Source: Rhabditophanes sp. KR3021
Taxonomy: Eukaryota; Nematoda; Chromadorea; Rhabditida; Alloionematidae
Direction of reading: 5' to 3'
Assembly (NCBI GenBank): GCA_963281155.1
Contig: CAUJLY010000002.1
Location: 1,488,001 to 1,552,000 of the forward strand
DNA length: 64,000 nucleotides
Under the pieces are notes generated by a model. That model was not told where the DNA came from, made no database searches, and was given only the letters and a program-made list of their open reading frames with translations. The translations under genes were made by a program, and so were the position numbers. Position 1 is the first letter of the stretch. Every line of letters starts with the position of its first letter. This document shows positions 43,766 through 53,291 of this stretch, piece by piece.

Positions 43766-46357
43766 TTAAGTCGTCATAAAATTCAACTTAGCATCATGTG
43801 CGTAGTCAAACATATCTGCGATAATTGTATTTTTAGAATCATTAATCAGTTTTGTAACACAGTTATATACTCCAGAATCATCAACATCAAAGTGGAATTT
43901 TGGAAGAATTCGATCTAGAGCCTTCTCCTTTTCCTCAGATATATGGGGTATTCCTGAGTCAAGCATCAATTGGAATAAATTCAATATTATGTTGGATTTT
44001 CTCCTCAGAATTTCAAAAGCTGAACAGCAATAATCGACGAAATTTGTGTATCTAGGACTGCCTTCTTCTCCTAGTAATTCCAAAATTTCTTTACTTAGTT
44101 TCATTGGAGGTGGAAATACTTTAGGATCATGGCCAAGAATATACCCAAAATCAACATGAAACATTTTTCCATTCTCACATAGCAATAAATTGTCTTTATG
44201 TCTGTCTCCGATTCCAAGAATATAACAAATGATTGAGTAACCTGCTAAACTTCTAACATAGTTGTTCAATGCATCGGGCTCAATTTTCTCCGCATTGGCC
44301 ATGGACGGTCTGTACTGTTGAAGAGAATATTTTATTCCGCCCTTGTTGTTGAGTTCTCTAAATGGTTTTCCTTTGATAAACTGAACAAACCCTTCTGTTG
44401 TACTGGTTGCTAAGACGGAATATGGAGTAAGGCACAAATCAAGGTTTTCACTTTTCAAAAATGAATCCATGATTCTAATCATTTGCAACACAAATTGATC
44501 TTGTCTCAAGTCATCTCCTTTCTTATATAGAAAACTATAACTCTTTTCGGTGTTTGATATTTCACATGAAAACTTTTGGGAAGTAGCAAATGTTAACTTT
44601 ATCGGTGCTTGCTTTGAGTTGAAGACATGTGTTTCTTGTGGAATAATCCCGTAAACAGTAACATTAGGATCAAGTGGTAAAGTGAGGGAATTAAATTGCT
44701 TGAAATAGGGATCTTCATTAATCTTTTGCATGCAAAATTCTTTTCTCATCCCTCCATTCTGTTTGTTTACAGCATCTGATAACTTGCTGATATTCTGTAC
44801 TAATCTGAGTTGTTGTTCAATGGTATTACAAATTTCCATTCCAAGTGTACCCATTCCACGAATATCCTTCATCAACCGGTCCTGAATATCTCTATACATT
44901 TGGGTGATAGTTGTATCTATCTGGTAATTAGCATCGATTTCAACCTTTAAATACCAGTATAATAATAAGGCAATTTCTCGGTTGCCATGAGCTTTCTTAA
45001 GAATAACTTTTGTGATATCACAGTCTTCAATTGAGACATTTAAGCTCATATTTGTCGGTCTTAGTGTAGCGGAGCTAATATCATTGTATCGAATGCTCTG
45101 AACCAATTGAGGCAAAAATAGTAGTATCCACTTATCCTCTGTAACAGATAATCTCTTAACAGCATATCCTCTTAGAAAGGTAAATGCATATCGCGGAATC
45201 AAAAAGCCCAATAAATTTCCCGCTTCAATAGCACTCGATTCATGGCTAGCCCATCCATTAATGATTTCTGACGCCTGCATAACTTCATCCTCTGACTCCC
45301 AATTGATAATACTACCAAATTTGGTTAAAGCATTGGGATAGTTTTTCAACCAGTATCTGAATTTCCAGACCAAATCTCTATCTTCAGCACATATAGGAAC
45401 GCAACTTGGCTGTTCAATTATATGCTCGAGTTTGTGCTTGATATCGACATTTGGCTTCAAGTTTTTGGCAATGATATTTGTATGAATATTTCTCGTCATA
45501 ATACTATGCTTCGTTTCATATAGATTCTCCAAATTTTGTTCGGGATCAACGAATGAGTCTTGAAAGGGCATAAATGGATGATATTCGTTACCATCACTTT
45601 CGCAATAAACCAAATCGTATTTGACATTGTTGTAGACAAATTGTTGCAGACGAATATTAAGATACAACCAGTTAGTTTTCTTTCTTTTGTCATTCAATGT
45701 TTTTTCTACTTCAATCATTGTTACTCTGTCTAGCCAATCTTCTTTTTTCATCAAATCCCGATGATACATTTTAGACTTTTTCATTAATTGAGCAACTTTA
45801 ACATCATTATGGGGATGTTTTGCTAGTTTAAAAGCCTCATCCGCACTCAGTCTATTTGGTTCAGGCAATAACTGGCCACTTTTAGCAGGATCAATTCTTA
45901 AATCTATAACTTTGCTTCTTAAATGACCCCGTTTAGAGAAAATTGTTAATACTGTGTCCCCGATAAAGACTTTTTCAGCAGTATTTAAAGATATATCCCA
46001 CAATGAAAAATGAATATAGGCATCCTTTGACAATTCCGAGTACGTAACTGGGAAAGTAATCCATTCATTCCATTTTTGAATTTTGTCCGGCACATGGTCT
46101 TTTGAGGAAACTCCATTATTTGCTTTAGTATTCATGATATATGAAGTTGTCATGGGAACACCGATTTGCCTTCCAAAGCAATACAGAGTTGCGTCTACAG
46201 TCATTTGGCCTGTGATCTCGTGGAGCATGTTAGGATAGACTGTAAAATAAGAATCTAAATCTTTTCCGCAATCAAGCGACATTATATTGACAGAAACGGG
46301 AGCTTCGATCTCTTTCGAAACCACGTATTGATACTTTGGCGGCCCAGCATTTTTCAT
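43766..46357 (-). CDS. vps-34: Class III phosphatidylinositol 3-kinase VPS34
   Basis: Intronless, 863 residues, close to human PIK3C3 (887). VPS34 makes PI3P on endosomes and autophagosomes in complex with VPS15 and Beclin. In order: C2 domain (about 20-190), helical PIK domain (about 330-520, with LVWKFRYWL and LVQSIRYN), kinase domain (about 580-850) with KKGDDLRQDQ, catalytic loop GIGDRHKDNLLL and VDFGYILGHDPKVFPPPMKL. DFG and the catalytic Asp are intact. The last helix ends DYAHDAKLNFMTT and lacks the YWR-type ending I know from other VPS34 proteins, a helix important on membranes. A TTTTTAG acceptor lies 7 nt before the ATG, fitting trans-splicing inside an operon. Confidence 0.97.
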   Translation of the reverse strand: MKNAGPPKYQYVVSKEIEAPVSVNIMSLDCGKDLDSYFTVYPNMLHEITGQMTVDATLYCFGRQIGVPMTTSYIMNTKANNGVSSKDHVPDKIQKWNEWITFPVTYSELSKDAYIHFSLWDISLNTAEKVFIGDTVLTIFSKRGHLRSKVIDLRIDPAKSGQLLPEPNRLSADEAFKLAKHPHNDVKVAQLMKKSKMYHRDLMKKEDWLDRVTMIEVEKTLNDKRKKTNWLYLNIRLQQFVYNNVKYDLVYCESDGNEYHPFMPFQDSFVDPEQNLENLYETKHSIMTRNIHTNIIAKNLKPNVDIKHKLEHIIEQPSCVPICAEDRDLVWKFRYWLKNYPNALTKFGSIINWESEDEVMQASEIINGWASHESSAIEAGNLLGFLIPRYAFTFLRGYAVKRLSVTEDKWILLFLPQLVQSIRYNDISSATLRPTNMSLNVSIEDCDITKVILKKAHGNREIALLLYWYLKVEIDANYQIDTTITQMYRDIQDRLMKDIRGMGTLGMEICNTIEQQLRLVQNISKLSDAVNKQNGGMRKEFCMQKINEDPYFKQFNSLTLPLDPNVTVYGIIPQETHVFNSKQAPIKLTFATSQKFSCEISNTEKSYSFLYKKGDDLRQDQFVLQMIRIMDSFLKSENLDLCLTPYSVLATSTTEGFVQFIKGKPFRELNNKGGIKYSLQQYRPSMANAEKIEPDALNNYVRSLAGYSIICYILGIGDRHKDNLLLCENGKMFHVDFGYILGHDPKVFPPPMKLSKEILELLGEEGSPRYTNFVDYCCSAFEILRRKSNIILNLFQLMLDSGIPHISEEKEKALDRILPKFHFDVDDSGVYNCVTKLINDSKNTIIADMFDYAHDAKLNFMTT

Positions 46358-46505
46358 GATATGACTAAAAATTAGTTAAATGAATTAATGAACTACATTA
46401 AATGATTTGATAAACATAGTAGGGAAAGTAGCCCATTAATTGGAACAAAGCCATCAAATAAATTGTACATTAAGAAATAAACAAAATACAAACGATTAAA
46501 TGTGA

Positions 46506-46880
46506 TTATTTTTGCTTGTTTGAATTGGGGCCATTATAAAAATGGTTTAATAAGTTCTGAGGTATTTCTTGGGAAGTAGTGATGGAGACTCTTGAAGACA
46601 TGGAACTTAGTGACATAATTCTATCCAAATTTGCAGTACCCTTTTTACGTTTATCATATCTATTAACTGCCTTGGAAGGAGGTTGACAGTTGGCAAGCTT
46701 CGAAAAACCCGTAATCATGTTCCCGTATTCAGCCGAGTCTTCGAGATACGAGTTTTCAAAGGTTTCTATTTGGTTTTCAAGTTGAACTAAATTTTCCAAA
46801 TGATCATTTCTTTTTTTAATCAACCTAGCTAATTCTCTGCCTTCGTCGCTATTGATATTCTTTAATTCTTTTTCAGACAT
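46506..46880 (-). CDS. EAF6: EAF6/MEAF6 histone acetyltransferase subunit
   Basis: 124 residues, intronless. EAF6 is a small coiled-coil subunit of NuA4/TIP60, HBO1 and MOZ acetyltransferase complexes. The core here, ELARLIKKRNDHLENLVQLE then IETFENSYLEDSAEYGNMI, matches human MEAF6 ([39 protein letters not shown]). The rest is a basic, Ser-rich tail that is shorter than in vertebrates. The ATG at 46880 comes 2 nt after a TTATTTTTTAG acceptor; an in-frame upstream ATG at 46904 would fall within the presumed spliced-off outron. It is 148 bp upstream of VPS34 and 121 bp downstream of the next small gene on the same strand. Confidence 0.88.
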   Translation of the reverse strand: MSEKELKNINSDEGRELARLIKKRNDHLENLVQLENQIETFENSYLEDSAEYGNMITGFSKLANCQPPSKAVNRYDKRKKGTANLDRIMSLSSMSSRVSITTSQEIPQNLLNHFYNGPNSNKQK

Positions 46881-47001
46881 ATCTAAAAAATAATTTATAA
46901 TCATTAAATCTTTTAAAAATATTATAAAATGTCATTTAAACATATTGAACAATCATAGTTTATAAACAAACATTATTTATTAGTTAATACTTATCAATAC
47001 T

Positions 47002-47223
47002 TTATTGATTTGGTTTATGACACGTAACCGAAGATCCAGAATAAATGCGTGCTTCAATAGGTATTTCATGTGCTTCACATTTCATCTCTTTTTCCAAAAA
47101 TTCAGTTTCAAAATGGTATAATTTTTCTTCAACTGTTCTCAATCCATTGTACAACTTTTCGAGCCTAACTTTTGATTCTTCTAAAATAGTACCAGCTGTT
47201 TGTTTCTTTTTCTTACCTGGCAT
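47002..47223 (-). CDS. Small coiled-coil protein, possible second EAF6-like
   Basis: 73 residues, intronless. A Lys-rich start (MPGKKKKQ) leads to a coiled coil, ESKVRLEKLYNGLRTVEEKL, then YHFETEFLEKE, which echoes the EAF6 I-x-x-FE-x-x-YLED signature of the neighbouring gene, but there is no YGN motif and the tail has two cysteines (CEAHEIP, VTCHKPNQ). It may be a diverged tandem copy of EAF6, or chance similarity between short coiled coils. ATG at 47223 directly follows TTTGTTCAG, a likely trans-splice acceptor. Placement between CSN2 and EAF6 in a tight same-strand series supports that it is expressed. Confidence 0.6.
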   Translation of the reverse strand: MPGKKKKQTAGTILEESKVRLEKLYNGLRTVEEKLYHFETEFLEKEMKCEAHEIPIEARIYSGSSVTCHKPNQ

Positions 47224-47390
47224 CTGAACAAATTAATAAAGTTTTGGTAGATATAAAATTAAAAATATAAACAGCTGATTATTAACAGCAACTAGGGGAA
47301 ATGCATAAATGTTGATATTAAAACATTATTTATGTTACCACGAAATTTGCTCAAATAATATTAAATAAAAATACATATTTATTTCATCCA

Positions 47391-48792
47391 TTATTGTCTT
47401 GTTTTTGGTTTGTTGACTTTTATAACTCCACGACTCATCAAATGATCAAAGGCGTTCATAAGGGAATCACAATTGTCTTGGAAGAATTTTTGCTTCTCAC
47501 CAAATTCATAGTCATCCTCAATACGGACCAATAGATTGTTAATTTCGTCGAGTTTAAAGCCAATATCTTTGTTAGATAAGATTAATCTTTTGATCAAGAT
47601 CATAATTTTCTCTTCATCCACGTTAATGTATTTTGCGAGATAGGACAACCTAACCTTCTGGAAGGTTTTGATGAATGAACCAAGACAATGAATCCTGACG
47701 TTGTCAAGAAGCTCAGCAATGTTTTCTCTGATGAAATCATCCTTGTTAAAGTCTTCGCGATTTTCAGAAATTACTTTTTCAAACTCCCTTAAACTATTGT
47801 TTTGATAAGCTTCGACAAGACCAGTCATAGCAATGATTTCTTTGTCGTTCTTGAATGGCTTAGCTTCTTGAGAGTCGAATGGATTGATATCCGAATTAAT
47901 GAGCATGCATGTCAAAACACAATACTTTAAGCATAAAATCCTTCTAATGTTACCAGTTTCATCGAAGCATTTAAAGGCAGCAAAAAAGTCAGAATGAGCT
48001 TTAGCAAAATCACCATTTCTAAGATGCATCTTCCCACCGCATTCACGGATCGCTCCTGTAATCATTGGGTGAGACATACCGGCATTAATTCTAATTGCGT
48101 GCTCGTAAATTGCTCTTAAAGCCTTGTTGTTACCCAAAGCAGAATACATCTCTACTTCTAGAGCATACATCTCCAATAATTGATTACCCATTCTGGCTTC
48201 AAACTCAGGCCCTTTCGAGTTACAAGCTCCTCGCAACTCGGTGGCAATGCTTTGAAGATTCACAAAGTCTTTACAATCCATAAACATGTTGCCAAGCTTA
48301 AGCTTAGTTTTAAACCACAAACGGTCATTGTTTATCTCCTCCAATACGACAAGGGTAATTTCATAAAATTGACGGAGCAAATCTCTTTGTTTGGCAGTCG
48401 ATATGTAGTCCAAAATAGCATTGATACTCTTTTCGGAGTAGTTGTTTGTGACTGCACCGCGAATATAAGTCAAGAGCTTTTTGTAGTAAACAAGCATATT
48501 CTCGTAATCACACAATTTAAAAGACATTTTGACTAATTGTTTCAAAGCTTTAAACCCCCATTCTCCCGGAATATCCTCAAGCTCCAACACCTTTTTCATT
48601 CCATCAATGGCTTCTTTCAAATTGCCATCCCCCTTCGAACTCTTAGCTTGGTAGTATTGGTTTTCGAGCCCAACATCAGGTTCAGATTCTTGATCATCCG
48701 AATATTCCTAAAATAAATGTTAAGGCCAAATTAGAAAATATAGTACTTACCAACTCATAATCATCATCGTCCATGTAGTCGTCGTCGCTCAT
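47391..48792 (-). CDS. csn-2: COP9 signalosome subunit 2
   Basis: Exons 48792-48751 and 48707-47391 (43-nt intron, phase 0) give 452 residues, near human CSN2 (443). The signalosome removes Nedd8 from cullins; CSN2 is the subunit that grips the cullin-Rbx1 end. The start MSDDDYMDDDDYELEYSDD is nearly identical to human, as are GEWGFKALKQLVKM, YSEKSINAILDYIS, NDRLWFKTKLKLG, IRECGGKMHLRNGDF, and INPFDSQEAKPFKND. Helical repeats fill residues 40-330, followed by a PCI winged helix (about 330-410). It shares a 241-bp divergent upstream region with SLC25A46 and is the first gene of the minus-strand cluster. Confidence 0.97.
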
Positions 48793-49033
48793 TTAAAAAA
48801 GGCAAATGATCTATAAAAACAAACTATTTGTGTATAAACAAATGATATTAAATAAGATACAAAAGCCTGATGATTGGTGGGATGTGTACGTAATAATTCG
48901 TTTTGGGATTTTACTATTTCATAAGCCATAACTTGTACTTCAGACGATAAACATTAATATCTTTATCAATATCCAAATTTAATCTATTTATCCTTACAGA
49001 GACTTTTGATTGTTCCATCATTATATTTTTGGA
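48793..49033. promoter_or_regulatory. Divergent promoter region of CSN2 and SLC25A46
   Basis: Only 241 bp separate the two start codons, on opposite strands, so core promoters of both genes (and of the downstream operon) must lie here or be shared. No TATA box stands out. Confidence 0.5.
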
Positions 49034-50631
49034 ATGACTTCGAATTACAAGTTTAAATGGTCTAATGAAGAAGGTACAAGACTGCATCATCCTGTTCGTC
49101 ATGTTTATGAAGGAGGAGATACATTTGTTGATAACAACAGAGCCATAATTAATGAGAACGATGTCCTGGAAGTAACAATTTCTACTCAACCTAGTAAAGG
49201 GTCTGAAAGGAATGATGTTTCCATTTATAGTTTGACTCTAGGTATTGCCGAAGCCACCTCTAAAATACTTATTACTCATCCGTGTTCAGTAATTCGGAGA
49301 CAATGCCAGCTTCATCAATATGCCAAATCATTACATCTGCAGCCATTTACATTGATTCCCGTCGTTTGCCGAGCTGTTTCAAACGATGGTATTTTTTCTT
49401 TATGGAAAGGATGGATGGGAATTACTGCATTGTTGGGTGTTTCAACGGTCACTGAGATGATTATTTCGGACGTCTTTGGGTTGCCTCGACATATAGTTCC
49501 GAATGGAAGTCGTAGGAAATACTTTAACCACATATACTTAAAGGCTGCTACATGCTTTTTGATGATGCCGTTCCATATTTCTGCCTTTATTGATACAGTC
49601 AAATCACAAGCAGGTAATTTAGTCATTAAATATCAGAAAGTAAACTTCAAACGATGTCATAAGATCAAATATCTTTGGCACAATTCAGACATGAATTATT
49701 TAAAAAATATTTTCTTTACAATCTACACTTATTTAAGATACTGTTTCAGGTCTTACACCAAACGACTACAGAATAACTGATGTTTTTACAAATGCAATCG
49801 AACGATTGAAATACGATCTTTTTGGGCCTCGAGACAATTCCAAGCGATTTTCCATCTTGTTCCTATCAATTCCAGGAGCTCTTTTCTACACTACCCACTA
49901 CATAGTCAGCCAAAAGATTTATGAAATTATCCATGAGACGGCCAAAAAGTACGTGATGAGAAAGAAGGTATCCGATCGCACTATCTTCCACCAATTTATG
50001 CCACAAGTAGTTGCTTCAATGATGAGTGTATTGGTGGCTGATGCTATTTTATACCCATTTGAAACGGTATTACATCGTCTTTATATCCAAGGGACAAGAA
50101 CTTTGATCGACAATATGGATACTGGTTTGACTGCGATCTCAATAACTGCTAAATATACTGGATTCTTTCAGTGTTTTGAACAAATATTGAAAAAAGAAGG
50201 AAGATGGGCGCTTTATAGTGTAAGTAAATGTTTTGTTTAATGTAGTTATGTTATTGAACATATTGTTGCAGGGAATCGGGGCTTTAATGATTCAGGGAGG
50301 ATTGCAATTAAGTTTATTGAAATGTATTCGCTTTGGATTTGAATACACAAACAATCTTTTCAATAAAGAGAATAAAAATCAACTTCGTCCGGTTCAAGTG
50401 AATGAAGTAAACAACTCAGCTCCATCTTATCAATATGAGATGGTTGGAAATGGTTCATCTATTCATTCATCACCTGCCCATAATCAGCGAGGAATTTACA
50501 GTCCGCCCGGTGATTCAATCAAAGCTAGTATGCCATCAACTCCCATTAAAGATTACTCTCCTCGTCATCAAGCTGGAACTGATGAATATTTGCCATCTAC
50601 AATCGTCAACAATGACCTTTTGAACAGATAA
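49034..50631 (+). CDS. slc-25A46: Mitochondrial outer-membrane carrier-like protein SLC25A46
   Basis: Exons 49034-49613, 49750-50219 and 50272-50631 (introns 136 and 52 nt; phases agree) give 469 residues. SLC25A46 is an outer-membrane relative of mitochondrial carriers that acts in membrane dynamics, lipid transfer and cristae shape rather than metabolite exchange. Family marks: LTHPCSVIRRQCQLHQYA-like first repeat (ITHPCSVIRRQCQ), FSLWKGWMG, and ADAILYPFETVLHRLYIQGTRT, which matches human almost letter for letter, then NMDTGL and a second carrier repeat. Beyond about residue 385 comes a Ser/Pro-rich tail of some 85 residues absent from the human protein. Confidence 0.95.
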
Positions 50632-50823
50632 AAAGTTAAAAAATAAATTCATAGGCACTCAATTTAACAAAAATAAAAATTTATTACACATTTATATCTT
50701 GTTACTTGATTGCAAAAATATGAAAAATTGAAATAATATTATACAGACTAATTGTTTTATAATTAGCTCAAAATCAGCTTGTAACTAGCTCACTTGTTAA
50801 TGTTTATTTTACCTATTTCTTCC

Positions 50824-52108
50824 CTACTTTTTCTCCAATCTTTGTAACCTTAGTCTTTCGTAGTTTCTTTCTAAGGCTTCTGAGACGCGATGTCTAGCTT
50901 CCATCGAAGAAAAACCTAGACCAACTCGAAGCAATGAGTCATTTTCTTCAATCGTCATCATTATGTCCATTTCAATTTGGTTTCCGAGGACTGATGCTCG
51001 TTGATTTTCAGCATGGAATTCAGTTAATGATTGAGTAGTAATTGTTGCTCGCACCAATTTAGCCATCAGTTCAGGTGTGATATAATTCGATTCGATATTT
51101 AAAACTTTTAAGGTAGATGATGATTCGAGTAATTCCATTAATCCTCTTGCTTCGGCATCGCTCATTGCTGTGTTCGCCATTGATAGTTTGGTTAAATGAG
51201 TTGACTTGGCTGCTGCTTCGATCAATGATCTTAGTCGCTCTTTGCTGACACTCTTCATATTGTTGATATTAACTTCTTTTAGATCTTCGTCGTCTGATTC
51301 CAATTTGGAAATACAATCTTCAACATTAGTTTCATTTTCTCCTTCATCTTCTGGGATTTTTGGTTGATAGGATTTGACGACATTGTTGAATGTTGTGCCG
51401 GATTCTCCATCTTGGTTTTTGCCTTTTAAGGCATTGTAATATTGAGTTTGATCGAGGATATTGTGCATTCCTAAAATACCAGCTAAATCAACTAGATCCT
51501 TTTCGGGAGCAACGTTTAGCATCTTTACCACTTCCGTATCTTCTTCATCGTCAGAAGATTCCTCATCTAAATCGACTTCGATTGGCATTTCCATGGATTT
51601 TGATTTTTTCTCACTTTCTGTTTCAGTTAAAGCCATATTTTCCTCGCTGATTCCAATTATATTGAGTCCATTTGACGAAGGCTTGCCTTTCTTCTCGACA
51701 GGTGCCTGAAAAACTTTGCCGCGTTTAGTGCCTGGAGTATATGGAACAACCTCTTCCCAATCTTTTTCTTTGGCACTTTGTTCTTCTAAATATTTAAGAA
51801 GCTTGTCGCGATCGAATCCTCCTGTTGCACTTTTATCTGTCTGATCGCGACATCGCTGTGAAGGAGGAAGTAGGGAGTTCTAAATCAAATAAATAAATAA
51901 ATTCATCTACTTCCAAACTTACGTCTGGATCAAAATCACAATTTAAGTCTTCTAACTCTTCAGGAGTCATCTTAGCCAATAAACTTTCAAGTTCAGCATC
52001 TTCGAATCCTTTGATATCTCTCCCAAACAAGCTTATTCCTTTATTTAAACCGGGTCCTTTGACACCATCATGACTATAACAATTTATTTTGTTATAAAAA
52101 GTGGCCAT
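50824..52108 (-). CDS. unc-94: Tropomodulin, actin pointed-end cap
   Basis: Exons 52108-51923 and 51879-50824 (43-nt intron, phase 0) give 413 residues. Tropomodulin caps slow-growing actin filament ends with tropomyosin. The N-terminal half has the first tropomyosin and actin sites (LAKMTPEELEDLNCDFDPD) then SATGGFDRDKLLKYLEEQ and WEEVVPYTPGTKRGKV, all standard. After an inserted acidic stretch (DLDEESSDDEEDTE), the LRR half starts DLAGILGMHNIL and continues EVNINNMKSV, LKVLNIESNYITPELMAKL, and LGNQIEMDIMMTIEENDSLL. It ends LRLQRLEKK, slightly basic. C. elegans orthologues are unc-94/tmd-1 and tmd-2; which one cannot be decided here. Confidence 0.95.
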
Positions 52109-53291
52109 GTCTTTTTGTTATTAAAATTTCAAATTGACCCCCAATTTAGTACAATAAAATTGAACCCAACTTAGTAAATACAATTATATATTGAGTAAGT
52201 CTTTTTGCAAAAGTAAAAGTTTGAATACTGACTACTTCTATATATTTATCTATTTAAATAAATTTATGTATATTTATATATTCTCTCATTTTGAAAGGGT
52301 TAAACCGCAATATTCGCGATTTGTTGATTTAAATAAAATACATACACATTGAGCAGTACCTTCAAATTATATAAATAGTCTGTTGTAGTAAATATTAAGA
52401 GGGTGTTGTTAGAAAGTTTGTAAAAGTGCTTTTAAAGTTTTCAACTTAATGGAGGTTACTAAAAGGGAAAGGTTGTATGTTTTTGGGTAGAAAGTAATTT
52501 GAGAGGAAATACAATAATACAATATAACCAAATAGAAAGTATTATTATCTGTGATTATGCTGAAATGTCAACACATTTAAAATTGCTCTCCCTACTAAAG
52601 TGCAAATGAGAAGAAGAATGTTTAATTGAGGTTAAAAACTTACTCTGATGGAGGCATCTTTTGGCGATAATAAGATTAAATTAGTTTATCAGTAAATCTT
52701 TTAAGCTAATCAGGCCCAAATCAATTCTCAATATAACAGTATGTATAATATAAAAAGTAGAGCAGTATAGGATGGTCTCTGTTCCAATTGCAACTTTCAA
52801 ATTTTTATATATCCTCTCTTCTCTTCCTTTGATTTGTAGTGATAAGGTGATGGCAGGCAAACTTTGTTAAATAAAACGTAATATACGCGAGTTGAGTTAG
52901 TGCCTAAAATATTATATATTTCGTTTTATATTTAAAGTCGCACTTCTTATCAGATATTGATTAAAGAATGATTTAAAAAATCGCATACTAATCTGTTAGT
53001 AATAAAGTGAATAAAATGAAAATGTTTTTTGACCACTCAAGGGTAATTCAAAAGTTTATATTTATTGAAGCATCATAACAACTGGTTGGGCTGACATTAA
53101 ACAATGACGAGCAGTTAAATCTGATCAGTTGACTTTTATCAGTTAAATTTGAGCAGTAGGTAAATTTAATGACTTGACAATTAAAAAATAGCAAGGCCAA
53201 ATAACAGTCAGATGCATTATTAAAATTTATTAAGTCATATTATTACTATAATTATTATGAAGTGTATCATGTATCAGCAACACTTCAGTAC
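52109..53291. other. AT-rich intergenic region
   Basis: About 1.2 kb. Upstream region of tropomodulin and 3' flank of the secreted-protein gene. No gene or repeat recognised. Confidence 0.45.
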
